Of a stretch of DNA of 10,368 bases, positions 1 to 6,508 are shown piece by piece. Within the stretch, counting starts at the first letter, position 1; the number at the start of each line of letters is the position of its first letter. The stretch comes from an uncultured Verrucomicrobia subdivision 3 bacterium. GTDB lineage: Bacteria; Verrucomicrobiota; Verrucomicrobiae; Limisphaerales; CAMLLE01. The stretch is from the NCBI GenBank assembly GCA_946480555.1, contig CAMLLE010000056.1, positions 1-10,368 of the forward strand, read 5' to 3'. The notes beneath the pieces were generated by a model. The model had not been told where the DNA came from. It ran no database searches and saw only the letters and a program-made list of their open reading frames with translations. The position numbers were made by a program, and so were the translations under genes.

Positions 1-2
1 CG

Positions 3-62
3 TTGAAAATCAAAGCGGTGACTCAAGCGCTGTCCGAACACGAAGCTCAACTGTTGATTTAA
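3..62 (+). CDS. C-terminal end of an unidentified upstream gene (partial)
   Basis: This frame is open from the window edge and ends in TAA at 60-62, giving 19 residues that finish ...HEAQLLI. The tail is hydrophilic with a mildly amphipathic, helix-like pattern. I do not recognise the protein, and 19 residues are too few to assign a family. A competing frame starting at position 2 stays open to 328 but runs through the pgsA start, so the short frame ending at 62 is the better candidate for a real gene end. If real, its stop lies 177 bases before pgsA, on the same strand. Confidence 0.35.
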   Translation: MKIKAVTQALSEHEAQLLI

Positions 63-173
63 ATGCGAATCGCGACACTTCCCATTGGCTGCCTTCTCAA
101 CTTCGGCCGCAAGGGAACACTGGATTGGAAGCGATTCGTGCTTTCGGAGTTTGCGACGGTTGTTTTAGGCTGA
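63..173 (+). CDS. Possible 36-aa small ORF abutting the upstream stop
   Basis: An ATG at 63-65 follows directly after the TAA stop at 60-62 and opens a frame of 36 codons ending in TGA at 171-173. The peptide begins MRIATLPIGC and ends FATVVLG. It has mixed hydrophobic and basic residues and no recognisable domain. Zero spacing to the preceding stop is the arrangement expected for translational coupling, which is the only positive argument. It may equally be chance in a 177-base intergenic stretch, and no Shine-Dalgarno sequence is evident. Confidence 0.2.
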   Translation: MRIATLPIGCLLNFGRKGTLDWKRFVLSEFATVVLG

Positions 174-239
174 ATCCCGCTGAATCGTGCCGAGCCCCTG
201 GTTCGCCTCCGCACCACGGAGATCAGCGGTTGAATCAAA

Positions 240-833
240 ATGAATCTGCCGAACAAACTCACAGCCTCGCGCTTCGTGCTGACGGTCGCCTTCCTGGTCG
301 TCATCTTCTCGGGAATGCCATTCCATGAAACGATCGCGTTGATCCTGTTCTGTCTCGCCGGCATCAGCGATTTTCTCGATGGCCAGATCGCGCGGAAGCA
401 CAATCTGATCACGAATTTCGGCATCCTCATGGATCCGCTCGCAGACAAGATAATGGTTTGCTCCGCGTTCATCGCCTTCGTGGGATTGAAATGGATGCCC
501 GCCTGGATGGCGGTGATCGTGGTGGCGCGCGAACTGGCGATCACCGGCCTGCGATTGCTCGCCGCATCCAAGAACGTTGTGCTCGCGGCGGAACGTTACG
601 GGAAGCACAAAACCATTTCCCAGATTGTGGCCATCATCGCCATCTTTGTGCTCAAGGCTTACACCGATTGGGGGAAGCCGGGTGAAATCATCTTCGGCTG
701 GAACTTCTTCGGGAAAGGCCCGTGGGTGGATTGGTTTTCGCAGGCGGCGTTGTGGCTCGCCATCGTTCTCACCTTTGTCTCTGGCTGGCTTTATCTTTGG
801 AAAAACCGTGAGCTTTACTTGAACGACATGTGA
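240..833 (+). CDS. pgsA: CDP-diacylglycerol--glycerol-3-phosphate 3-phosphatidyltransferase
   Basis: This 197-aa integral membrane enzyme most likely joins CDP-diacylglycerol to glycerol 3-phosphate, making phosphatidylglycerol phosphate, the committed step to phosphatidylglycerol and cardiolipin. The complete CDP-alcohol phosphatidyltransferase signature DGx2ARx8Gx3Dx3D is present: D47-G48, A51-R52, G61, D65 and D69, with the usual extra acidic residue D44 just before. The protein opens with the PgsA-typical MNLPNKLTASR and has several hydrophobic segments, including roughly 12-24, 31-43, 75-105, 125-140 and 165-187. Length fits bacterial PgsA (about 180-200 aa). The ATG at 240 precedes the conserved N-terminal motif; no clear Shine-Dalgarno lies upstream. 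It ends 23 bases from the convergent neighbour. Other CDP-alcohol transferases (phosphatidylserine or cardiolipin synthase types) are less likely given the N-terminus and length. Confidence 0.93.
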   Translation: MNLPNKLTASRFVLTVAFLVVIFSGMPFHETIALILFCLAGISDFLDGQIARKHNLITNFGILMDPLADKIMVCSAFIAFVGLKWMPAWMAVIVVARELAITGLRLLAASKNVVLAAERYGKHKTISQIVAIIAIFVLKAYTDWGKPGEIIFGWNFFGKGPWVDWFSQAALWLAIVLTFVSGWLYLWKNRELYLNDM

Positions 834-856
834 CGGAGTGGCTTGCGAATTAACAA

Positions 857-2098
857 CTACTTCGCCCCCTTCTGCTTCTTCCAGATGTAGCGTCCCATCA
901 ACACGCGCAATACCGCGGTCAGCGGTATTGCCAAAATGCCTCCCAGCAATCCGCCCAGCAGTGTGGTGCCGACCATCACGGCGATGATGATAGTCAACGG
1001 ATGCAGCCCGACGCGATCGCCCATGATCTTTGGCGCGATCACCACGCCTTCCAGCGCCTGGACGATTCCGAATACGATGAAGACATAAAGCGGATGCAGC
1101 CAATCGCCATATTGCACCAGCGCGATCACCACCGCCGCGGCGCAGAGTGCAATTGCGCCGAGGAATGGAATCAGCGTCAGGAACACCGCCGCGAAACCGA
1201 GCAGCACCGCGTACGGCAAACCGATGATCAGGAAGCCGATCGTGTAGAGAATGGCGTCGCAGATCGCCACCAGCACCTGCCCGCGGAAAAATGCGATCAG
1301 GTATTCGTTGATCGACTTGAGGATGAAGACGAGTTCCTCCTTCAACTTGGAATCGGATAACGGCAGGTAACGAGTCCAGCTCGATTCGATGCCGCGTTTC
1401 TCCAGCAGCAGGTAGAACGTGTAGATCGGCACCAGGGCCAGTCCCACGAGCACGCCAAACCACGACGCCACGCGCGTCACCTGTTCCAGCAACCATTTGC
1501 CCGCGGATGCGAGCAGACCGGTCGCGGACTGGATCGTTTGCTTGTCGAGATTGCTTGGGAAACGGCTCGTGGCATTGGTGCTGGAGCCGCTTGCGGCAGG
1601 CGGGAGATTGGTGACCAGAACGCCAGCGTCGTTGGTTGAAATTGTGGGAACCTGCGGCGACGTGCTCGGGGCGCTCTGCGATCGCAGGAATCGGTCAAAC
1701 AGCGGTTGTCCCTTTTCGATCCACTTCGTCACGCGCTGTTCCAGGCGCTCCGCGTAAGTCGGAGCATTCGCCGCCAGTTCACGGGTCTGAATGACGATTT
1801 GCGGAATCACGCTCCCGAGGACGGCGGCGATGATCAGTAACGCCACCAGAAAAACGCTGATGATGGCGCGCGTCCGCGGCACGCCCTTTTTCTCCAGCCA
1901 GTCAACCACCGGATCGAGCAGGTAAGCGAGAACCCCGGCTAACGCGAGCGGCCAGAGCACCGGCGACAAAATTTGAACCACGCGTCCCAAGCCCCACACG
2001 AGCCCGATAATCAAAGCGACGAGCGCGGCGAGCGAGAGTCCGGTGAGCGCGAGCCAGATGATCCGGGCCTGTTTTGGAGACGGTGGTGGCAAACTCAT
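857..2098 (-). CDS. AI-2E/PerM family (UPF0118) membrane protein
   Basis: A 413-aa polytopic membrane protein of the family that includes PerM, YdiK, YhhT and TqsA. Family members have been linked to autoinducer-2 export or Na+/H+ exchange, so the substrate here is unknown. Two hydrophobic segments lie at about 13-37 and 42-61, a third at 77-104, then a soluble region, then the conserved C-terminal membrane core (about 210-233, 265-325, 333-355 and 366-403). Family hallmarks are visible: PYAVLLG (295-301), LIPFLG (309-314) and a segment around EGVVIAPKIMG (350-360) followed by GLHPL. The soluble region contains a Ser/Thr/Asn/Pro-rich stretch (about 140-182), a likely flexible linker. The ATG at 2098 is followed by a Pro-rich tail and then TM1; no Shine-Dalgarno is seen. 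It is transcribed alone and convergent with pgsA; nothing ties it to the pectin genes. Confidence 0.88.
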   Translation of the reverse strand: MSLPPPSPKQARIIWLALTGLSLAALVALIIGLVWGLGRVVQILSPVLWPLALAGVLAYLLDPVVDWLEKKGVPRTRAIISVFLVALLIIAAVLGSVIPQIVIQTRELAANAPTYAERLEQRVTKWIEKGQPLFDRFLRSQSAPSTSPQVPTISTNDAGVLVTNLPPAASGSSTNATSRFPSNLDKQTIQSATGLLASAGKWLLEQVTRVASWFGVLVGLALVPIYTFYLLLEKRGIESSWTRYLPLSDSKLKEELVFILKSINEYLIAFFRGQVLVAICDAILYTIGFLIIGLPYAVLLGFAAVFLTLIPFLGAIALCAAAVVIALVQYGDWLHPLYVFIVFGIVQALEGVVIAPKIMGDRVGLHPLTIIIAVMVGTTLLGGLLGGILAIPLTAVLRVLMGRYIWKKQKGAK

Positions 2099-2211
2099 GG
2101 TTTGTTTTGGTTGATTGGCGACGCCGGAACCTTGCCGAACACGCCACTCCGAGGCAATTACAACATCCAGACCGAATCTCCAATCGGTCGCGACATCTCC
2201 ATCGCCGGGAG

Positions 2212-2236
2212 AGCCGGCGTGGAGCCGCCGCCGGCT
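2212..2236 (-). terminator. GC-rich hairpin at the end of the regulator gene
   Basis: AGCCGGCG at 2212-2219 pairs perfectly with CGCCGGCT at 2229-2236 around a 9-base loop, and the structure overlaps the regulator's stop codon (2235-2237). It could help end or stabilise the regulator transcript, which runs leftward. There is no T-tract after the stem, so it is not a canonical intrinsic terminator. In GC-rich DNA such stems also arise by chance. Confidence 0.3.
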
Positions 2237-3386
2237 ACTTGAGGCGGGTGAACTTCTCGCGATAGTCTCTCGGCGAAGAGCCGGTTACCTGCTTGAAGGC
2301 GCTCCAGAAACTGTTCGCGTTCTGGTAGCCGCAACGGTTGGCGACGATTTCCATTTTGTCGTCTGTCTCAGCCAGCAGGCGTTTGGCGTGTTCCATCCGG
2401 ATGCGCTGCAGCTCGTGGCCGGGCGGTCTGCCGATCGTGATCAGGAACGCCCGGTGCAAGGCGCGGCGGGACATCGCAGCTGCGCGCGCCAGGTCTTCCA
2501 CACCGATCGCCTCATGAAAGTGTTGTTGAATGAACCGCAGCCCTTTCGCCACGCCATGGTGATTCACCGCAATCAAATCGCTGCTCTTGCGCACGATCAA
2601 TCCAGCCGGCGGAATGCGCAGAGGTTCTTCGCTGACCCGCTTCCTTTGCATCAGACGATCGAGGATTTCCGCGCCATGATAGCCGACCAGTTCCATGTTG
2701 GGATCGATGCTGGAGATCGGCGTGCGCATTGCATCGACGGCGAGCAGCGAGTTGTCCATGCCCACAATGCTCACCTGCTCGGGCACCTCGATGCGTGCGG
2801 CTTCGCAGCATTCCAGCACTTCGAGCGCGTGATCATCGGTGGCCCCGAAAACCGCGAGCGGTTTGGGCGCTTTCCGAATTTCACCCAGCAGCCAGTCGCG
2901 CTTGGCCTTCCACTGATGCCGCGCGTCCGTGAACTTGGCCGACCGATGCCAGCGAATCCACTCGCAGCTGAAGCCAAAGCTGGTCACGGCATCCATGAAA
3001 CCCCGGCCGGTTTCTTCGAAAGCCCAGTTGTCCGCTGAACTGTAGAAGAGATAGTGCGTGTGGCCGCGTGACTGGAAATGCTCCGCGGCCAGCCGCGCGG
3101 CGGCAGTGTGATCCACAAGCACGCGCGGGAAATGCAGCTGACGCCGCCGATAACTGAAATCAACGGTGGGCAGCTTCGCTTTGACCACGAACTCCGCGAG
3201 ATCCTCGCCCGTGCCCAGCCAGGCGAGAATGCCGTCGCCTTCCCAGCCCCACGGAATCACTTTCTCGCGGGTCACATCTGAGCAGAGGTGCCAGCCGTGT
3301 TCCTGGGCGTATTTCTCAATGCCACGATGGAGCCGGTAATCGTACCAGCCGAGCGCGAGGAGCACACGCGGGCCGCTTTTTCGCAT
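2235..3386 (-). CDS. XylR-like transcriptional regulator (sugar-binding-protein domain + AraC HTH)
   Basis: This 383-aa regulator has the architecture of E. coli XylR: an N-terminal periplasmic-binding-protein-like ligand domain (about 7-270) and a C-terminal AraC DNA-binding domain (about 275-383). The first domain shows the XylR-family pattern LLALGWYDYRLHRGI (9-23), AVFGATDDHA (178-187) and VSIVGMDNS (205-213). The second has two helix-turn-helix units, about 295-318 (VEDLARAAAMS) and 343-367, with AraC-type CGYQNANSF and the family's closing SPRDYR. By homology it is cytoplasmic and binds a sugar through the first domain. It is divergent from the GH28-MFS-GH43 operon with a 225-base shared region, so it probably controls that operon and itself; the inducer (a galacturonate, arabinose or xylose derivative) is inference. 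An in-frame GTG at 3425 would add 13 residues, but the ATG at 3386 gives the family-typical N-terminus. Neither start has a clear Shine-Dalgarno. Confidence 0.9.
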   Translation of the reverse strand: MRKSGPRVLLALGWYDYRLHRGIEKYAQEHGWHLCSDVTREKVIPWGWEGDGILAWLGTGEDLAEFVVKAKLPTVDFSYRRRQLHFPRVLVDHTAAARLAAEHFQSRGHTHYLFYSSADNWAFEETGRGFMDAVTSFGFSCEWIRWHRSAKFTDARHQWKAKRDWLLGEIRKAPKPLAVFGATDDHALEVLECCEAARIEVPEQVSIVGMDNSLLAVDAMRTPISSIDPNMELVGYHGAEILDRLMQRKRVSEEPLRIPPAGLIVRKSSDLIAVNHHGVAKGLRFIQQHFHEAIGVEDLARAAAMSRRALHRAFLITIGRPPGHELQRIRMEHAKRLLAETDDKMEIVANRCGYQNANSFWSAFKQVTGSSPRDYREKFTRLK

Positions 3387-3611
3387 GGGCCGAGCATGGG
3401 AGGAATTTGGGGGCGCTTCAAGCACCGGAGTTCATGACGGAAGGAACGAATGGGGACAAATCGATCGGCGCAATTTGCGAGCATTCGACAGCGGAGTCCT
3501 CCTTTTCGTTCCAGCTGTTAACTCTTTCGCAATCCGCGAGCGCCCTAATTTCAATGCGCTTTGCAGAACTGCCGCTATTCAGTTCCGCTCGCGACCCGTT
3601 ACCTTCTCACC
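3387..3611. promoter_or_regulatory. Divergent regulatory region between regulator and pectin operon
   Basis: This 225-base region must hold the promoters of both the leftward regulator gene and the rightward GH28 operon. It includes an inverted pair of 8-base half-sites, GGAACGAA at 3443-3450 and TTCGTTCC at 3505-3512, and a local GTTAAC palindrome near 3517-3522. I could not identify a convincing -35/-10 pair on either strand, which suggests a weak, activator-dependent promoter or a non-consensus sigma factor. The functional assignment follows from gene arrangement rather than from recognised motifs. Confidence 0.5.
3443..3512. repeat. Inverted half-sites GGAACGAA / TTCGTTCC (candidate operator)
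   Basis: Two perfect 8-base inverted copies lie 54 bases apart inside the divergent intergenic region. AraC/XylR-type regulators often bind separated half-sites, sometimes with looping, so this is a candidate operator. AraC family sites are more usually direct repeats, and a chance 8-base inverted match in a region this size is not rare. The element is therefore tentative. Confidence 0.22.
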
Positions 3612-5159
3612 ATGGCATTCCGGAACTTGAGAAGACTTCCACGCGCGCTCCAACTCGCGGCAATCTGCGCTTTCATGACGCACGTATCCCCGGTTGCCGC
3701 AGCGGACGGCGGCTGGCAGGAATTGCCAGGCATCCTGCGCCGCATTCAGCCGCCGAAGTTTCCGCAACGCGAGTTCCCGATCACGGACTACGGCGCCGTT
3801 CCCGGCGGGACGACGAATTGTTCCGCTGCCTTTGCCGCGGCCATTGAAGCTTGCGCCGGGAGTGGCGGCGGGCGCGTGGTGGTTCCGGATGGCAGGTTCC
3901 TCACCGGCCCGCTTCACCTGCGCAGCAACGTTGAGCTGCATCTTTCAGAGGGCACCGAAATCATCTTCAGCGATCGCATCGAAGATTATCTGCCGCCGGT
4001 ATTCGTCCGGGTGGGCGGCATCGAGCTCTACAATTATTCTCCGCTGATTTATGCGCGTGGCTGCACCAATATCGCCGTCACGGGCGCGGGAAAACTGAAC
4101 GGAAATGCGAAGGTTTGGTGGGATTGGAAATCAAAAGAAACCAAGGCCTTCTTCGAAATGGGGGCCAACCGCGTGCCGGTGGAGCAACGCGTGTTTGGCA
4201 CGCGCGAAGCCGCCATCCGGCCGAGCTTCCTGAGCTTCGTCAGCTGCACCAACATCCTGCTCGAAGGTTTCACGATTGGCAGTGGGCCGAACTGGACCAT
4301 TCACCCGGTCTATTGCGTGAACACCACCATCCGCCGCGTGAATGTTGAAACCGACGGGCCCAACAACGACGGCGTCGATCCGGATTCGTGCATCGACATG
4401 CTGATCGAGGATTGCACGTTCAGCACGGGTGACGACTGCGTGGTCCTGAAATCCGGCTACAACGAAGACGGCTGGCGCGTAAACCGGCCGACGGAAAACG
4501 TCATCATGCGCCGATGCACCAGCAAACGCGGCCATGGCGGATTGGTCATCGGCAGCGAGATGTCCGGCGGCGTGCGCAACGTGTTCATGTACGACTGCGA
4601 ATTCGACGGCACCGATCGCGCCGTCCGCATCAAGTCGCGCCGCGGGCGCGGTGGCGTGGTCGAAAACGTCTTCGCGCGCAATCTCAAGGTCCGCAACATG
4701 CAGCGCGAAGTTGTGATCATGAACATGGATTACAGCTCCGACCGGAAGCAGGCCGCCAATGAAAAGCCGCCCGTCTTCCGCAATATCGTGATCAGCGATG
4801 TGATCGGTCACGGTGCGCCCACGGCCATTCTGATTTCCGGGCTCGAGGATTCTCCGATTGAGAACGTCCGTTTCGAGAACATGACGATCGAGTCCAAGCA
4901 CGGCGTGGTGGCGAGCTTTGCCCGAGGCCTCGCGTTCTCGAATGTAATCGTGAAGCCCGCGAACGGTCCGGTCTTCAAACTGACCAATGCTGCCGACATT
5001 GCGATTCGAAATTCCGCCGCAGCTGAAGGGGCGGTGTTTCTGCAGGTCGAAGGCGCGGCTTCACGAAACATCACGCTGGAGTCAGTGGATCTGACGAAGG
5101 CAAAGAACAAGGTTGTGGCGGGCTCAGGAGCGAAGGTGGAAGAGATCACGATCAAATGA
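3612..5159 (+). CDS. Exported GH28 polygalacturonase-type glycoside hydrolase
   Basis: A 515-aa glycoside hydrolase family 28 enzyme with the right-handed beta-helix (pectin-lyase) fold. All four family motifs are present: NND (251-253) within NNDGVDPDS, GDD (273-275), GHG around H308, and RIK (339-341). D253, D274 and D275 are the expected catalytic acids. The NNDG.DPDS, GHGG.VIGSEMSGG and RIKSRRGRGG wording is typical of bacterial exo-acting GH28 enzymes, so release of galacturonate from pectin chain ends is the best guess. Rhamnogalacturonan or xylogalacturonan as substrate is possible. A signal peptide is visible: basic MAFRNLRRLPR, a hydrophobic core, then VAA-AD cleavage near 30, placing it in the periplasm or outside. 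The ATG at 3612 is preferred because it starts this signal peptide; a TTG at 3561 would add 17 residues in front. No Shine-Dalgarno is visible. The last codons overlap the transporter start by ATGA. Confidence 0.92.
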   Translation: MAFRNLRRLPRALQLAAICAFMTHVSPVAAADGGWQELPGILRRIQPPKFPQREFPITDYGAVPGGTTNCSAAFAAAIEACAGSGGGRVVVPDGRFLTGPLHLRSNVELHLSEGTEIIFSDRIEDYLPPVFVRVGGIELYNYSPLIYARGCTNIAVTGAGKLNGNAKVWWDWKSKETKAFFEMGANRVPVEQRVFGTREAAIRPSFLSFVSCTNILLEGFTIGSGPNWTIHPVYCVNTTIRRVNVETDGPNNDGVDPDSCIDMLIEDCTFSTGDDCVVLKSGYNEDGWRVNRPTENVIMRRCTSKRGHGGLVIGSEMSGGVRNVFMYDCEFDGTDRAVRIKSRRGRGGVVENVFARNLKVRNMQREVVIMNMDYSSDRKQAANEKPPVFRNIVISDVIGHGAPTAILISGLEDSPIENVRFENMTIESKHGVVASFARGLAFSNVIVKPANGPVFKLTNAADIAIRNSAAAEGAVFLQVEGAASRNITLESVDLTKAKNKVVAGSGAKVEEITIK

Positions 5160-6508
5160 AATCCCAGGGAAACTACCGCTGGATCATCTGCGGGCTGCTC
5201 TTTTTCTCGGTCGCCGTCAATTACATTGACCGGCTGACGATAGGCATTCTCAAAGGGCCGCTTAGCGAACTGCTTGGCTGGAGCGAGAAGGACTACGGTT
5301 ACATTGCTGCCGCGTTTTCGTTCGCATACGCGTTTGGCTATTTGTTCGGCGGCCGCATCATGGACTGGCTCGGTGTGAAGCGCGGGCTGCCGATTTTCGT
5401 GATCGTCTGGAGCGCCGCCGCGATGGCACATGGCTTGTGCGGCTTTCTGGACGTGAAGGAGCAGTTCCGGATCAGCTACCCATGGTTTTCGTGGGCGGAG
5501 AAGAGTTTCATTTTGCTGACGCTGGTGATGCCGCTGACGGCTGCGGGGTTCATGTTCGCACGCATCATCCTCGGGCTTTCTGAGGGCGGAAACTTCCCCG
5601 CCGCGATCAAGATCGTGGCCGAATGGTTTCCGGTGAGGGAGCGCGCGCTGGCCACCGGCTGGTTCAATGCCGGAACAAATGTTGGCGCCATCATCTGCCC
5701 GCTCGTGGTGGAACGAATGTTCAAATTCTGGGGCTGGGAAGCGACATTCTATGTAACCGGCGCGACGGGTTTCGTGTGGGTGGTTTTCTGGTGGTGGCTC
5801 TACGATGCGCCCGAGAAGCACAAAGGAGTTTCGGCCGCGGAACTCAGCTACATCCAGGAAGGCCAGCCGCTGGTGGAAGAGAAAAAGGTGAAGGTTCCCT
5901 GGCTGTCGTTGCTGACCTATCGCGCCGTCTGGGCTTACGTCATCGCCGGCATTCTCGCCGCGCCGGCGTGGGGATTTTATCAGTTCTTCCTCCCGGATTT
6001 TCTCAAGAAGGCGTTCAAGCTCAGCCTCGCGGAAACGGCATGGTGGACCAGTGCGTTTTATCTCATCGCTGCCGTCGGCGGTGTCATGGGCGGCTGGCTG
6101 GCCGGAACCTTGATGAACCGCGGCTGGACGGTGAACGGCGCGCGGAAAGTTTCCTTTCTCATCTGCGCGCTGTCCGTGGTGCCGGTCTTCCTTGCACCTT
6201 ACGCGCCGAGCGCCTGGATGGCAGTTTTGATCGTTGGAATCGCCGGTTCAGCGCATCAAGGCTGGTCGGCGAACCTCTTCAGCTTCGTGTCCGACACGAT
6301 GCCCAAACAGGCGATCAGCTCCGTGGTGGGGCTCGGTGGCTTTGTGGGTTATTTCACCGGCGGTTTTGTGAACGCCCTGACCGGCATGATTGTAGAAAAG
6401 ACCGGCAGCTACGTCCTGGTGTTCCTCTACTTCTCGGGAACCTATCTGGTTTCGCTGCTCGCAATTCAACTGCTGGTGCCGAAGATCGGCCGGGAGGCGG
6501 CGCGATGA
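5156..6508 (+). CDS. MFS transporter, ACS family, hexuronate (ExuT)-like
   Basis: A 450-aa major facilitator of the anion:cation symporter family, which includes the hexuronate transporter ExuT and glucarate transporters. The sequence shows TM1 at about 8-28 with NYIDR (22-26), the motif-A loop GGRIMDWLGVKRG (65-77), and the ACS signature GLSEGGNFPAAIK (140-152), followed by EWFP.RERALATG (156-168) and FNAGTNVGA (170-178). Proton-coupled uptake of galacturonate or a short galacturonide across the inner membrane is inferred from family and neighbours. Between TM3 and TM4 there are about 30-35 extra residues (about 98-132) compared with E. coli ExuT as I remember it, including a second hydrophobic run. 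The start codon overlaps the GH28 stop (ATGA, 5156-5159), and its own stop overlaps the GH43 start the same way, so translation is probably coupled through all three genes. A weak purine-rich GGAAGAG lies about 11 bases upstream. Confidence 0.9.
   Translation: MKSQGNYRWIICGLLFFSVAVNYIDRLTIGILKGPLSELLGWSEKDYGYIAAAFSFAYAFGYLFGGRIMDWLGVKRGLPIFVIVWSAAAMAHGLCGFLDVKEQFRISYPWFSWAEKSFILLTLVMPLTAAGFMFARIILGLSEGGNFPAAIKIVAEWFPVRERALATGWFNAGTNVGAIICPLVVERMFKFWGWEATFYVTGATGFVWVVFWWWLYDAPEKHKGVSAAELSYIQEGQPLVEEKKVKVPWLSLLTYRAVWAYVIAGILAAPAWGFYQFFLPDFLKKAFKLSLAETAWWTSAFYLIAAVGGVMGGWLAGTLMNRGWTVNGARKVSFLICALSVVPVFLAPYAPSAWMAVLIVGIAGSAHQGWSANLFSFVSDTMPKQAISSVVGLGGFVGYFTGGFVNALTGMIVEKTGSYVLVFLYFSGTYLVSLLAIQLLVPKIGREAAR
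6492..6497 (+). promoter_or_regulatory. Shine-Dalgarno of the GH43 gene
   Basis: GGGAGG ends seven bases before the ATG at 6505. It is the only strong Shine-Dalgarno match before any start in the window. It supports the 6505 start over the in-frame ATG at 6538 and over the longer frame that opens upstream at 5623 inside the transporter gene. Confidence 0.7.

Noticed and set aside
2..328. Open + strand frame from the window edge into pgsA
   Set aside because: It overlaps the start of pgsA in another frame, has no recognisable domain, and gives a Cys/His/Pro/Arg-scattered translation. The frame ending at 62 is a simpler gene end.
834..856. Terminator between convergent pgsA and PerM genes
   Set aside because: The 23-base gap contains no stem-loop or T-tract that I can see.
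165..1496. 443-codon minus-strand open frame spanning pgsA and the PerM homologue's 3' part
   Set aside because: It is antisense to pgsA and overlaps the PerM homologue in another frame. The translation is Arg/Gly/His/Asp-rich with no family resemblance, as expected for a GC-rich shadow frame.
2115..3038. 307-codon + strand frame opposite the regulator gene
   Set aside because: It is antisense to a well-supported XylR-like gene and its translation resembles no protein family.
3387..3425. GTG start adding 13 residues to the regulator
   Set aside because: The added residues are not typical of the family. The ATG at 3386 directly precedes the conserved first strand, although the extension cannot be fully excluded.
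5623..6504. 294-codon in-frame extension upstream of the GH43 start, suggesting an 817-aa fusion
   Set aside because: It lies wholly within the transporter gene in another frame and translates to Arg/Gly-rich sequence without domains. The GH43 ATG at 6505 has a strong Shine-Dalgarno and the expected N-terminus.
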